Positions 27,886 to 37,374 are shown, counted from the stretch's first letter. The stretch: DNA of 64,000 nt from Chloroflexota bacterium (GCA_028875245.1 JAPPEU010000025.1:124001-188000), one strand, 5' to 3'. The notes: a model not told the origin generated them from the sequence alone. Numbers and translations are program-made.

Positions 27886-29020
27886 GACGGGCGAGCTCGC
27901 TTTCGATTATGGCGGCTGCAAATGGACCGCGATAGACCAAAGCCGACCAGTATTGCCCGGCCTTGACGCCGAGCCCTTCGTATTCGCGCATGCTGTCACC
28001 ATCGAGGATGCCCCCGCAGGCGATCACATCGACGGCGTATCCTTGACGAATCTTCTCGCCGATCAATTGCCGGACGGTTTCCAGCGCCTCGGGATACAGA
28101 TCGCCGCCACCGACGCCGGCCTGGACACTGTCGTCGTCCGGGCTGGGCTTGGGCAGCGTATTGGTGGCGATGACGGCTTTGACGCCGACCTCGTGAAAGA
28201 CGCGCATCAACGCGCTAACCTGTTCGTCGGCCAGGCCCGGGCTAAGCTTGACCCAGAGCGGGATATCGAGTTCGCGCGCGCGCAGGCTCTTGATGAATGC
28301 GCCGCAAAGCTGCCTCGTCTCCGCTTCTATCTGATAGCCTTGGGGATCATCTTCCGTGTTTGGACAGCTGAGATTGAGCGTGAACCAGGTTGGACGCAGA
28401 TCCGCATCAAGGAAGAATGCGAGGGATTCGACGACATCGCGCGTCTGCTCTTCAATTTCGTCGACGCCGGGCGACACGGCGATGTTGATGCCGAATTCTT
28501 TAGGCAGCTCGCTTTGATGCCCGCCGAGGAAGCGGGCCGCCGCGCGCGCGCCGGGATTGCGCAAGCCGACGCGGTTCTGCGTCGAGCGCGTGCTTTCATG
28601 CCGCCAGACGACCCTGCCCCGGTTGCCGATGCGCGGATGGCGTGTGAAGGAGCCGAATTCGACGGGGCCAAGCAGAGCCGGTACGATACGCCAGCCGGGA
28701 ATAAGTTTGCGTCCTTCCTTGACCGCAAGAAGGGCCTCATCCTCGTCGGCGAATCCATTCCCCTTGACCAAACCGGCAGCCAGAATCAAGCGCCGGGAAA
28801 GGCGCGCGCCGCCCACTTCCGTCTCGCTTTCAACGGCGGTGAGGCGGTGGAGCGCGGCGGCAATCGGGACGCAAAAGGGCGCGTTGTCCAGGATGCGCAG
28901 CCAACGAAGCAGGCTGTCGTGGGCCGCTTGCGCCGGCAGGGAAAACACGATGATTGGCGCGAGGATCCGGTAGGCGGCGGCCAAGCCGCGCAGCAGCCAA
29001 GTCCTAAACAGCGCGCTCAT
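27842..29020 (-). CDS. pyrD: Dihydroorotate dehydrogenase, class 2-like with Cys in the active-site loop
   Basis: Flavoprotein oxidising dihydroorotate to orotate. The 392 residues start with a hydrophobic/amphipathic N-terminal extension (LFRTWLLRGLAAAYRILAP) like that of membrane-associated, quinone-using class 2 enzymes, followed by the FMN barrel (LAAGLVKGNGF, WVKLSPGLAD, IACGGILDGDS). Class 2 enzymes use a catalytic Ser in an N-x-S-S-P-N loop, while class 1 uses Cys; here the loop is LNLSCPNTED with Cys219, the class 1 residue. It overlaps pyrC by 4 bases (ATGA). Function is clear from context; electron acceptor is less so. Confidence 0.93.
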   Translation of the reverse strand: MSALFRTWLLRGLAAAYRILAPIIVFSLPAQAAHDSLLRWLRILDNAPFCVPIAAALHRLTAVESETEVGGARLSRRLILAAGLVKGNGFADEDEALLAVKEGRKLIPGWRIVPALLGPVEFGSFTRHPRIGNRGRVVWRHESTRSTQNRVGLRNPGARAAARFLGGHQSELPKEFGINIAVSPGVDEIEEQTRDVVESLAFFLDADLRPTWFTLNLSCPNTEDDPQGYQIEAETRQLCGAFIKSLRARELDIPLWVKLSPGLADEQVSALMRVFHEVGVKAVIATNTLPKPSPDDDSVQAGVGGGDLYPEALETVRQLIGEKIRQGYAVDVIACGGILDGDSMREYEGLGVKAGQYWSALVYRGPFAAAIIESELARHDYEYEAIQRESLA

Positions 29021-30093
29021 GCGACAAACCCGAAGAGATTCCGGCCAAATCCTGAAGGGCTCAAGACCTGTTCGCCATCGTAAACCTTGTGTCCGCGGAT
29101 CCAGACTTCAGTGACTTTACCGCAGACGCGCATGCCCTCAAAGGGCGACCAGCGGCATTTTGTAAGCAGTTTATCGCGCTCTACCAGATAACTCTGATCG
29201 ACGTCGACAACGGTGTATGTTTTGGGCAGCGGCGTGATGCGCCAGATTCGCTGCACATTCAGCGAGACCATGTCGCATGCGCGCTGCAAGTCGAGGCGGC
29301 CGTCTTTGACCGCCTGCAGCATCAAGGGCAGTGTGGTTTCGAGGCCGGGCACGCCGTAGGCCGGCTTGTCCGCTTCCTTCTCGGCGATAGTATGGGGCGC
29401 GTGATCGGATTCGATAATGTCGACCACGCCCAAACGAATGGCTCGCCAGAGCGCGCGCAGGTCGGACTTGCGCTTGAGTTCCGGCTTCATCAGGCCAAAA
29501 GCGCCCAAGGTCGGCAGATCGTCCTCGGTCAGAAAAAGGTGATGCGGGCAGACGCCCACCGTAATCGGCAGACCGTCCTGTTTCGCCTGCGTCAAGAGCT
29601 TGATTTCGTATTCGCTGCTGATGTGCAGGAAATGAGTCGGCTGGCGGTATTTGCGCACCAGGTCAAGTATGTTGGCCACCGTCTCCTCTTCGGCATGCAC
29701 GGCGATCAGCCGATGGGGCGTCCAGGCGCGGTAATGCCGCTCGCGCATGGCGCTGGATTCGATGAAGAGATCGCCGGTGGTGGAGTTGTTGTACATTTTC
29801 AAGCCGCAAACGCGGGCCGCGATGCTTTCGTATTCGGCGCTGTTGTCGGTCTGCGAGGCGCCAAAATACAGCCCCCAATCACAATGCGCAGACTTGTCGA
29901 CGCGCGCGAGCTTGTCGCTCAAGAGCGCGTCATCAATGGTGGAGGGCGCGGTATTCGGCATGTCAAAGACAGCCCAGTAACCGCCGGCGATGGCCGCTTG
30001 CGTTTCCGAGGCGAAGGTCCCTTTATGCAACCAATCAAGATCGCGCAGATGAGTATGCGGGTCGATCATGCCGTGAATTTTGATCGGCGGCAT
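29017..30093 (-). CDS. pyrC: Dihydroorotase
   Basis: Cyclises carbamoyl-aspartate to dihydroorotate. The 358 residues of the amidohydrolase fold show the metal ligands in IDPHTHLRD, the probable carboxylated Lys in GLKMYNNSTTGD, and His residues in VHAEEE, HFLHISSEYE and VCPHHLFL, with the final Asp in IESDHAPHT. A C-terminal composite domain ends in VWIRGHKVYDG. Start and stop overlap pyrB (TGATG) and pyrD (ATGA), so it is tightly coupled. Confidence 0.96.
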   Translation of the reverse strand: MPPIKIHGMIDPHTHLRDLDWLHKGTFASETQAAIAGGYWAVFDMPNTAPSTIDDALLSDKLARVDKSAHCDWGLYFGASQTDNSAEYESIAARVCGLKMYNNSTTGDLFIESSAMRERHYRAWTPHRLIAVHAEEETVANILDLVRKYRQPTHFLHISSEYEIKLLTQAKQDGLPITVGVCPHHLFLTEDDLPTLGAFGLMKPELKRKSDLRALWRAIRLGVVDIIESDHAPHTIAEKEADKPAYGVPGLETTLPLMLQAVKDGRLDLQRACDMVSLNVQRIWRITPLPKTYTVVDVDQSYLVERDKLLTKCRWSPFEGMRVCGKVTEVWIRGHKVYDGEQVLSPSGFGRNLFGFVA

Positions 30094-31157
30094 CAGACAT
30101 AAACTCCGCGCAAGACCTTGACCAGCAGCGCCATGCGCACGAACATGCCGTTTTCCATCTGCTCGAAATAGATGGCGCGCCGGTCGCTGTCCAAAATATC
30201 GTGATCTTCGCGACTGCCCATCTCGTGCTTGCGCGGCAATGGATGCATCAGGATAGAATCCGCCGGCGCCCAGGAAAGCACATCCGGCGTCATGATGAAG
30301 CGGTCTTTGATGCGCTCGTATTCACGCTTGTCGCCAAAGCGCTCTTCCTGAATGCGCGTCCAATAGATGACATCGGAAGCGGCGATGACATCCATCAGAT
30401 TATCAGTCTGGCGGACGCGGACGTCATGCGCCTCAATGAGATCGGTAATGTCGCTGGGCATGGCCAGGCTCTCTGGCGCGACGAGACACAGGCGGACCTT
30501 GGCGGCATCGTAATAGGCGATCAGCTTGGCTAATGAGTGCACCGTGCGTCCGTGCTTGAGGTCGCCAACGAGGGTGATTGTCAAGCCGTCAAGGGATTTC
30601 TTCTGGTCAAAGATGGTGAAGATATCGAGCAATGCCTGCGTTGGATGCTCGCCGATGCCATCGCCGCCGCTGATGGCGACCGTCGGGTTGTCGATGCGCT
30701 GGTTCAGCAGGTCGAGATAAAAGCCGGCTTCGTATGAGGAGCCGATCTCCGGGTGTCGCAGCACGATCACATCGGCGTAGCAGCCGGTCGCGCGGATGGT
30801 ATCGGACAGGTTCTCGCCCTTGTACATGGAGGAGAAACGGACGCCGTTGCTGACGGCGATCACATCACCGCCGAGGCGCCGCATGGCCGCCTGGAAGGAC
30901 ATATCGGTGCGCGTGCTGGCTTCGAAGAAGAGCGAGGCCATCACCTTGCCGGCGCAGAGTTCGGTCAGCCCGCGGTCCTGGCTGCGGATGCGCTTGCGGA
31001 TGGATGTCGCCGCATTAAAGAGGATATCGAGGTCGCGCCGCTGAAATTGGTCGACGGAGATGATGTGCTTGCCCAGGAAGTCGCCGCGGATTGGTGGAGG
31101 CTGATAATTGAATGCGTGCCGGCTAATGGACGATTCGATGCCGCTTGCGTTTGCCAA
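30093..31157 (-). CDS. pyrB: Aspartate carbamoyltransferase catalytic subunit
   Basis: First committed step of pyrimidine synthesis: carbamoyl phosphate plus aspartate. The 354 residues include the carbamoyl-phosphate loop FFEASTRTDMSFQAAM, the 80s loop with KGENLSDTIR, HPTQALLDIFTI, and HPLPRKHE. The canonical S-T-R-T-R is S-T-R-T-D here: the catalytic first Arg is kept but the second is Asp. About 45 residues at the N-terminus exceed E. coli PyrB. No pyrI regulatory chain follows, so regulation is probably not by that route. ATG preceded by AGGAGG. First gene of pyrBCDEF; carAB is not in the window. Confidence 0.94.
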   Translation of the reverse strand: MANASGIESSISRHAFNYQPPPIRGDFLGKHIISVDQFQRRDLDILFNAATSIRKRIRSQDRGLTELCAGKVMASLFFEASTRTDMSFQAAMRRLGGDVIAVSNGVRFSSMYKGENLSDTIRATGCYADVIVLRHPEIGSSYEAGFYLDLLNQRIDNPTVAISGGDGIGEHPTQALLDIFTIFDQKKSLDGLTITLVGDLKHGRTVHSLAKLIAYYDAAKVRLCLVAPESLAMPSDITDLIEAHDVRVRQTDNLMDVIAASDVIYWTRIQEERFGDKREYERIKDRFIMTPDVLSWAPADSILMHPLPRKHEMGSREDHDILDSDRRAIYFEQMENGMFVRMALLVKVLRGVYV

Positions 31158-31200
31158 TGTGGCCTCCTAGTCCTCTCTATCCCCATCCAGTCAGAAACCT

Positions 31201-31305
31201 GAAGGGGCGTCACGCTGAGACGCCCGTGCGCGCGGCCGCTTTTCTGTAGGCTCCGTCCCTCATTTGCTGTGCGTAGGGGCGAGCCGCTGGCTCACCCCTG
31301 CAACA
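31201..31305. repeat. Two TAGGGGCG-family hairpins between fhs and pyrB
   Basis: GAAGGGGCGTCACGCTGAGA then CGCCCG at 31200-31225, and GCGTAGGGGCGAGCCGCTGG then CTCACCCC at 31270-31298. They fill the 206-base gap between the pyrB start and the fhs end; the pyrB ribosome site is the only other signal I see. Confidence 0.7.
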
Positions 31306-31363
31306 CTTTATTTGACCGGCCATTAAGCTCTTGCGACCCATTTGCGCTGCGGCGAGACCCACA

Positions 31364-33067
31364 CTAGAACAAGCCCACCACTTTGCCATCTTCGTCGATA
31401 TCGACATTCATCGCCGCCGGGCGCCGGCCCAAGCCGGGCATCGTGCGCACATCGCCGCAAAGCGGGTAGATGAAACCGGCGCCTGCCGACGCGCGAATGT
31501 CGGTGATGGTGATGCGGAAGCCGTCCGGCGCGCCCTTGAGTTTGGGATTGTCGCTCAGGCTGAGATGCGTCTTCGCCATGCAGATAGGCAGCGCGCGCAG
31601 CCCTTGCGCCTCGTACTGGCGGATTTTTCGGCTGGCGATTGGCGCGTAATCAACGCCGTCCGCGCGGTAGATTTCAGTCGCGATAGTCTCGATCTTGTCT
31701 TTGATCGCCATATCATCGGGATAGAGCAGGCGGAATTCATTCGGCAGTTCGCAGGCGGATACAATCATTTCAGCCAACTCGACGGCGCCCGCGCCGCCTT
31801 CCGCCCAGTGCCGGGCCACGGCGACGCCCGTTGCGCCCGCGGCCAAGGCAATCTCGCGCACGGCAGCAATTTCCGCCGCAGTGTCATCGGCGAAGACGTT
31901 AATGGCAACCACCGGGTTGACGCCGAATTTCTTGAGGTTTTCCAAGTGGCGCACCATATTGACCGCGCCCGCTTCAACATCGGCGATGTTTTCCGCCTTG
32001 AGCGCCGGGTCAATTGGCTTGCCGGGGATAATGGTGTACTTGCCCGTATGCGCCTTGAGCGCGCGAATGGTGGTCACCAGCACGACGGCATTGGGCTTCA
32101 GCCCGCTGATGCGCGATTTGATGTTGAAGAACTTCTCCGCGCCGATATCCGCCCCGAAGCCGGACTCGGTGACCACATACTCGCCGCATTTCATGGCGAT
32201 CATATCGGCGATGATGGACGAGTTGCCGTGAGCGATATTGGCGAAGGGGCCGGCATGGACGAGGGCGGGCGTATTCTCCAGCGTCTGCATCAGATTGGGC
32301 TTGATGGCGTCCTTCATGAGGACGGTGGCGGCGCCGGCGGCTTGAATGTCTTCGGCGCTTACCGGGTTCTTGTCGCGGTCGTAGGCGACCACCATGTTGC
32401 CGATGCGCTGGCGCATGTCCTGGAGCGAGGTCGTCAGCGCCAGGATGGCCATGATTTCCGAGGCGACGCTGATATCGTAGCCGGTTTGGCGCGGCACGCC
32501 GTCAAATCGTTTTCCCAAGCCGACGATGATATTGCGCAGCGCGCGGTCGTTGAGATCGACCACACGGCGCCAGGGAATGTTGTGGATATCGATATTGAGC
32601 GCGTTGCCATGATAGATATGGGCGTCCAGCATGGCGGCGATGAGATTGTGAGCCGCGCTAATCGCGTGGTTATCGCCGGTGAGGTGCAGGTTGAAGTTCT
32701 CCATCGGCACGATCTGGCTGTAACCGCCGCCGGCCGCGCCGCCTTTGATGCCGAAGGTCGGGCCTTGCGATGGCTGGCGCACGGTGATGACGGCTCGCTT
32801 GCCGATATGCCGCATCGCCTGGCCGATGCCGACCGTGGTGGTGGATTTGCCTTCGCCCAAAGGCGTCGGCGTGATTGCCGTTACATCGACATATTTGGCG
32901 TCCGGCCTTGATTTGAGGCGGTCGAGGGCGTCGAGGTTGATCTTGGCGACGTGCTTGCCATAAACTTCGAGATCTGCCTCCGGGTCCAGTCCCATTTCTT
33001 CGGCGATCTCGGTGATGTGGACGAGCTTCGCCTGCTGCGCGATTGCCAGGTCGGACGGCATGTTCAT
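31364..33067 (-). CDS. fhs: Formate-tetrahydrofolate ligase
   Basis: ATP-dependent ligase making 10-formyl-tetrahydrofolate from formate, feeding one-carbon units to purine synthesis or the Wood-Ljungdahl methyl branch. The 567 residues contain the P-loop TPLGEGKSTTTVGIGQA, RQPSQGPTFGIKGGAAGGGY, GGAGAVELAEM and the family-typical end DEDGKVVGLF. Full length, ordinary. It lies upstream of pyrBCDEF on the same strand, separated by repeats, so is likely a separate transcript. No other Wood-Ljungdahl gene is in the window. Confidence 0.97.
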   Translation of the reverse strand: MNMPSDLAIAQQAKLVHITEIAEEMGLDPEADLEVYGKHVAKINLDALDRLKSRPDAKYVDVTAITPTPLGEGKSTTTVGIGQAMRHIGKRAVITVRQPSQGPTFGIKGGAAGGGYSQIVPMENFNLHLTGDNHAISAAHNLIAAMLDAHIYHGNALNIDIHNIPWRRVVDLNDRALRNIIVGLGKRFDGVPRQTGYDISVASEIMAILALTTSLQDMRQRIGNMVVAYDRDKNPVSAEDIQAAGAATVLMKDAIKPNLMQTLENTPALVHAGPFANIAHGNSSIIADMIAMKCGEYVVTESGFGADIGAEKFFNIKSRISGLKPNAVVLVTTIRALKAHTGKYTIIPGKPIDPALKAENIADVEAGAVNMVRHLENLKKFGVNPVVAINVFADDTAAEIAAVREIALAAGATGVAVARHWAEGGAGAVELAEMIVSACELPNEFRLLYPDDMAIKDKIETIATEIYRADGVDYAPIASRKIRQYEAQGLRALPICMAKTHLSLSDNPKLKGAPDGFRITITDIRASAGAGFIYPLCGDVRTMPGLGRRPAAMNVDIDEDGKVVGLF

Positions 33068-33230
33068 TGTGGGTCCACTTTCGAACGAATGGCGTTGGTC
33101 TGCAATGACGGCTCAAGGGATCAAGTTTTGCGTTGGTCGCCGCGAGCCGTTTCTATGTTTACTTTAACACACTAAGCGACGATTCTAGCATGAGGCAAGC
33201 AGATTGACTGTCAATTCCCCGATTGACTCT

Positions 33231-33236
33231 TATAAT
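33231..33236 (+). promoter_or_regulatory. Candidate -10 box for the MFS gene, with direct repeats upstream
   Basis: A perfect TATAAT lies 37 bases before the MFS start. TTGACT occurs twice upstream (33204-33209 and 33223-33228, within GATTGACT direct repeats 19 bases apart), but neither is at 16-18 bases spacing (21 and 2). The repeats could be a regulator site. Confidence 0.4.
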
Positions 33237-33272
33237 CTTACGACCTGGATTGCGATGCGAGAGGTGTAAGTC

Positions 33273-34568
33273 GTGCGGCTTTTGACGGCGGGGGCGCCGG
33301 GGCGAAGCAGGTTGGTCTCGGCTAGCCCGGTCTATTTCGGCTGGATCATTTGGCTGGTCGCTTTAGTCGGCGCGATTTGCAGCTCGCCCGGGCAGAGCTT
33401 TTCAGTCTCGCTTTTTATGGACGCTTTCATTGAAGACTTTGGCCTGGACCGCACGACGGTCAGCGGGCTTTACGGCGCTGGCACATTCGCGGCCTCTTTG
33501 AGCTTGACCTGGATCGGCCGACAGATTGATTCGCGGGGCAACCGCCGGGTCGGCGCCGCGATTGGCTTGCTGTTTTCCATCGTGCTGGTGTTGGCCTCTC
33601 TGATCAATGGCCCTGTCATGCTGTTCTTCGCTTTTGCGGGCATGCGTGGCTTGGGGCAGGGCGGCTTGACGCTTGTGAGCTCGACGGCGCTGGCGAACTG
33701 GTTTCAGCATCGGCGCGGCCGCATGATGTCGCTGCTGGCTTTGGCATTCGCTCTCTTTCAGGGCATCTACATCAATCTGCTGCGTCTGCTGTTGGAGGCC
33801 TTGGATTGGCGGCAGGTCATGGTTGTTTTGGGCGTCGGCGTCGCCGCGCTGGCGGTTCCATCCTTCGGGCTGCTGATGCGGAATCGGCCGGAACAATATG
33901 GCCTGCTGCCCGACAATGAGACAGCCGGCGATGATTTGCAAGGAGACAAACGAACTGACGCTGAAGACAACTGGACGCTGAGAGAGGCCATGCGCACACC
34001 CATATTGTGGATCTTCATCCTCGCGCGCATGCTGCCATCCGCCTGGGGCACGGGCCTCATTTTGCATCAGGTTTCGATATTTTCGGTTCTCGGTCACAGC
34101 GCGCAAGTCGCCACCGAAACTTTCGCGTTGATTTCGCTTTTTGCCGCCGCGTCCGCTCTGCTGGCCGGTTATTTGATCGATCGATTCAAGCCCAGTTTCG
34201 TGGTCGCGCTGCAGATGCTGGCGCTGCTTTGCGCCTGCGCGCTGGCGATGATGATGCGGGAGACCTGGCAGTTGGTCGTCTATGGTTTGGCTTTTGGTTT
34301 GGGCATGGGCATTGGCTACGTCTTCGACGGCGCCGTCTGGCCCAATCTTTTCGGGCGCCAGTTTCAGGGAGAAATCCGCGGCTTTGTATACACGTCCAGC
34401 GTGATCGGCAGCGCGATCGGCCCGGCGCTTTTCGGCTTGAGCTTCGATAGCAGCGGCGGCTATGCGCCGGCATTGTGGCTGGGGGCGACTTTGAGCCTGG
34501 CCCTGCTCCTGGCGGCGCTGCTCACGCCCCCACCGCGGCGCAAGTCCCCCATCCCGTTACATTCGTAG
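33273..34568 (+). CDS. Major facilitator superfamily transporter
   Basis: A 431-residue, 12-helix MFS permease. The MFS signature after helix 2 is visible as GRQIDSRGNRRV, and the C-half equivalent as GYLIDRFKP. A hydrophilic central loop (PDNETAGDDLQGDKRTD) separates the halves. The closest general resemblance is to oxalate/formate-antiporter-like or monocarboxylate-type MFS proteins, but the substrate cannot be read. The GTG start has AGAGGTG seven bases upstream. It converges with glgB across a repeat pair. Confidence 0.85.
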   Translation: MRLLTAGAPGRSRLVSASPVYFGWIIWLVALVGAICSSPGQSFSVSLFMDAFIEDFGLDRTTVSGLYGAGTFAASLSLTWIGRQIDSRGNRRVGAAIGLLFSIVLVLASLINGPVMLFFAFAGMRGLGQGGLTLVSSTALANWFQHRRGRMMSLLALAFALFQGIYINLLRLLLEALDWRQVMVVLGVGVAALAVPSFGLLMRNRPEQYGLLPDNETAGDDLQGDKRTDAEDNWTLREAMRTPILWIFILARMLPSAWGTGLILHQVSIFSVLGHSAQVATETFALISLFAAASALLAGYLIDRFKPSFVVALQMLALLCACALAMMMRETWQLVVYGLAFGLGMGIGYVFDGAVWPNLFGRQFQGEIRGFVYTSSVIGSAIGPALFGLSFDSSGGYAPALWLGATLSLALLLAALLTPPPRRKSPIPLHS

Positions 34569-34641
34569 GGGCGACTCGGTGAGTCGCCCGCGCCACAGGT
34601 CTGCAAAATTCAGCGGGCGAGCCACCGTCTCGCCCCTACAG
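34566..34641. repeat. Inverted pair of TAGGGGCG hairpins between convergent genes
   Basis: CGTAGGGGCGACTCGGTGAG followed by TCGCCCGCGCC, then CGGGCGAGCCACCGTCTCGC followed by CCCTACAG in mirror orientation. The position between the convergent MFS and glgB genes would allow a bidirectional terminator role. Confidence 0.8.
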
Positions 34642-34733
34642 AGCCATATTTCCTTGGATTCGTTTTTCTGGGCGAGACAGGTCGTCACCTGTGAAGGTCG
34701 GCGATTTTCGCAATCGGATTCTATCCGCATCGT

Positions 34734-36929
34734 CTACATTGCCTCGGTTTTCAAGATGAGGATCCCCAGCGGCGGCAGGCGCAGGTTGAGGCTGAAGGGC
34801 TGGCCGTGGCTCCCGTAATCGTCGCTGTGGACGCCGCCGGCATTGCCGACATCGCCCCCGCCGTAGTAGCTGGCGTCGCTGTTTAGCAGCTCGCGATAGT
34901 AGCCAGCGCAGGGCACGCCGATGCGATAATTCTCCCGCGGGACCGGCGTACAATTTAGAACGACAACCAGAAAATCGCTTCTGTCTTCAGCGTAACGGAT
35001 GTAACTGTAAACGCTGTAGTCGGCGTCATTGGCGTCGATCCAGTGGAAGCCATCCCGTTCGCAATCCAGTTGCCAGAGGGCGGGCTGCTCACGATAAAGA
35101 TGGTTGAGATCGCGCGCCCAGTTTTGCATTTGTCGGTGTTTCTCGTAGTCCAGCAGGCGCCAGTCCAGGCTGCGCTCCTCGCTCCATTCGGCGAACTGGG
35201 CGAATTCATTGCCCATGAAGTTCAGCACCTTGCCGACCTGCGTGAATTGGTAGCCGAAGAGCAGGCGCAGACCGGCGAATTTCTGCCAATAGTCGCCGGG
35301 CAGCTTGCCGATGAGCGAGCCCTTCATGTGCACAACTTCATCGTGTGACAGGGGCAGGACGAAGTTCTCGCTGAAGGCGTAGAGCAGGGCGAAAGTGATC
35401 TGATGATGATGGTGACGCCGATGCACCGGGTCGCGCGCCATATAAGCCAGGGTGTCGTGCATCCAGCCCATGTTCCACTTGAAGGTGAAGCCGAGGCCGC
35501 CGATATAAGTCGGTCTCGAAACCATGGCCCAGGCGGTGGATTCTTCCGCGATGGTGATGGCGCCGGGCGCTTCGGCATGCACGATTTCGTTGAATTCGCG
35601 CAAGAAGGCGAGGGCGCCCAGGTTTTCGTGGCTGCCGTATTCGTTGGGCACCCAGCTTTCGTCTTCGCGCGAAAAATTGAGATAGATCATCGAAGAGACG
35701 GCGTCGACGCGCAGGCCGTCAATATGGTACTCCTTCAGCCAGAACAGGGCGTTGGCGAGCAGGAAATTGCGCACTTCGCTGCGGGCGAAATTGAAGACCA
35801 TCGTGCCCCAATCTGGTTGCTCGCCTTGCAGCGGGTCCTCGTGGCTGTAGAGGTGGGTGCCATCGAAAAAATTGAGCCCGTGCCCGTCTTTGGGGAAATG
35901 CGCCGGCACCCAATCAAGGATGACGGCGATGTTGTTTTGGTGGCAGCGGTCGACGAATTGCATAAAATCGGCCGGCGCGCCATAGCGGCTGGTGGGCGCG
36001 AAGTAGCCGGTCACCTGATAACCCCAGGAAGCGTCCAACGGATGCTCGGCGACCGGCAGCAGTTCGAGATGCGTGTATCCCATGTCGATGAGATAGGGCA
36101 GGAGTTCGTCCGCCAACTCGCGGTAACTGAGGAAGTCGCCGCCATCTTTGCGTTTCCAGGAGCCGAGATGCAGCTCGTAGATGTTCATGGGCGCTGACAG
36201 CGGGTTCCCGCGCGCGCGGGCGGCCATCCAGTCGCTGTCCTGCCATTGGTATTGAGCGATGTCGTAGACGATGGACGCCGTTTGCGGCCGCAGCTCGGCG
36301 TAAAATCCGTAGGGATCGCTTTTTTCCGCGCGATAACCTCTGTTGTGCGAGCGCACCTCGTATTTGTAGCGAGCGCCAGCCTTGAGGCCGGGCAGAAAAA
36401 TCTCCCAGATGCCGGAGTCGCTGATGTTCTCCATGATGTGAACGCGCGCGTCCCAGCGGTTGAAATCGCCAACCAGCGCGACCTTGTAGCAATTGGGCGC
36501 CCAAACGGCGAAGTTTACTCCGGGGATGCCGTCGATCTCGCGCCGGTGCGCGCCCAGCTTTCGATAGATATCTCTGTGCTGACCCTGGCCGAAGAGATAG
36601 ATGTCGTAATCCGACAGGAGCGGCGGAAAGATATAGGGATCGCCGTAGCATTCACGCGCGCCGTCGAGCGTTTCCGCTTCGAAGCTGTAGGGCGCGTCAG
36701 CCCAGGACGCGTCCAAGGCGGCGACAAAGAGGCCTTCTTCGTGCTGCTTGCGCATGGGGGCGCGTTCGCCGGTTAGATTGTTCACCAGGTCAACGCGCTT
36801 GGCCCAGGGGCGAAAGCTGCGGATCGAGACCTCGCCTCCCCGCTGATGACGGCCGAGCAGCGATGACGGCGCGCCGATCTCGCCGGTCAAGAGCGCTTGA
36901 ATCGCGTCCGGGTGGAGCGTTTGTGTCAT
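34734..36929 (-). CDS. glgB: 1,4-alpha-glucan branching enzyme
   Basis: GH13 enzyme creating alpha-1,6 branches in glycogen. The 731 residues have two N-terminal carbohydrate-binding (E-set) domains, the second with VWAPNCYKVALVGDFNRWD, then the barrel with YELHLGSWKR, ELLPVAEHPLDASWGYQVTG, nucleophile Asp in GLRVDAVSSMIY, acid Glu in ITIAEEST, and LPLSHDEVVH, closing with an all-beta C domain. This is full length. No other glg gene is adjacent. It starts with a plain ATG and is divergent from dinB. Confidence 0.97.
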   Translation of the reverse strand: MTQTLHPDAIQALLTGEIGAPSSLLGRHQRGGEVSIRSFRPWAKRVDLVNNLTGERAPMRKQHEEGLFVAALDASWADAPYSFEAETLDGARECYGDPYIFPPLLSDYDIYLFGQGQHRDIYRKLGAHRREIDGIPGVNFAVWAPNCYKVALVGDFNRWDARVHIMENISDSGIWEIFLPGLKAGARYKYEVRSHNRGYRAEKSDPYGFYAELRPQTASIVYDIAQYQWQDSDWMAARARGNPLSAPMNIYELHLGSWKRKDGGDFLSYRELADELLPYLIDMGYTHLELLPVAEHPLDASWGYQVTGYFAPTSRYGAPADFMQFVDRCHQNNIAVILDWVPAHFPKDGHGLNFFDGTHLYSHEDPLQGEQPDWGTMVFNFARSEVRNFLLANALFWLKEYHIDGLRVDAVSSMIYLNFSREDESWVPNEYGSHENLGALAFLREFNEIVHAEAPGAITIAEESTAWAMVSRPTYIGGLGFTFKWNMGWMHDTLAYMARDPVHRRHHHHQITFALLYAFSENFVLPLSHDEVVHMKGSLIGKLPGDYWQKFAGLRLLFGYQFTQVGKVLNFMGNEFAQFAEWSEERSLDWRLLDYEKHRQMQNWARDLNHLYREQPALWQLDCERDGFHWIDANDADYSVYSYIRYAEDRSDFLVVVLNCTPVPRENYRIGVPCAGYYRELLNSDASYYGGGDVGNAGGVHSDDYGSHGQPFSLNLRLPPLGILILKTEAM

Positions 36930-37070
36930 GCGGCTTCCCTGCCGTTGCCTGTCGCAACTTACGCGCGCATTATAACGACGTTGCGCTGAATTCGTAGGCA
37001 GCTTCGCGTCCCGAAATCGCAGAAAGAGGCAATGGCGCTCATTATGTCAAATCTCCGCACATTTCGTCAT

Positions 37071-37145
37071 TTGTAGGGGCTTTGCGCCGAAAGGCCCGAA
37101 AAACGCGGCGTGAAAAGCGGGTGTCTCAGCGAGACGCCCCTGCAG
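37071..37145. repeat. TAGGGGC hairpin repeat pair in the glgB-dinB gap
   Basis: TTGTAGGGGCTTTGCGCCGA then AAGGCCCG, and 40 bases on GCGGGTGTCTCAGCGAGACG then CCCCTGCAG. It belongs with the GTAGGGGCG family but the first unit has lost the G. The 715-base gap 36930-37644 also holds a MITE-like copy (37375-37528) and the dinB promoter; I see no gene in it. Confidence 0.7.
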
Positions 37146-37374
37146 CTGACTTACCGGGTGTGTGACAAAAGAGAGGGCGCCGCATGCGCCGAGTTTAATC
37201 GAGGACACAGAGATATTGGCATTCTTCGACGCTTTCTCAAGCTCTGTCGCCGTCAGAAGGCCTGAACTGTCGCTGTCACTAAACGGTGCTTGTCAGTTTT
37301 TCTCTGCGTTGCATTTCTCTCTGTGTCCTCGCTGGCGCAAGCAATTTGAAACGCCGGCCCGGCGCTGACCTGGG

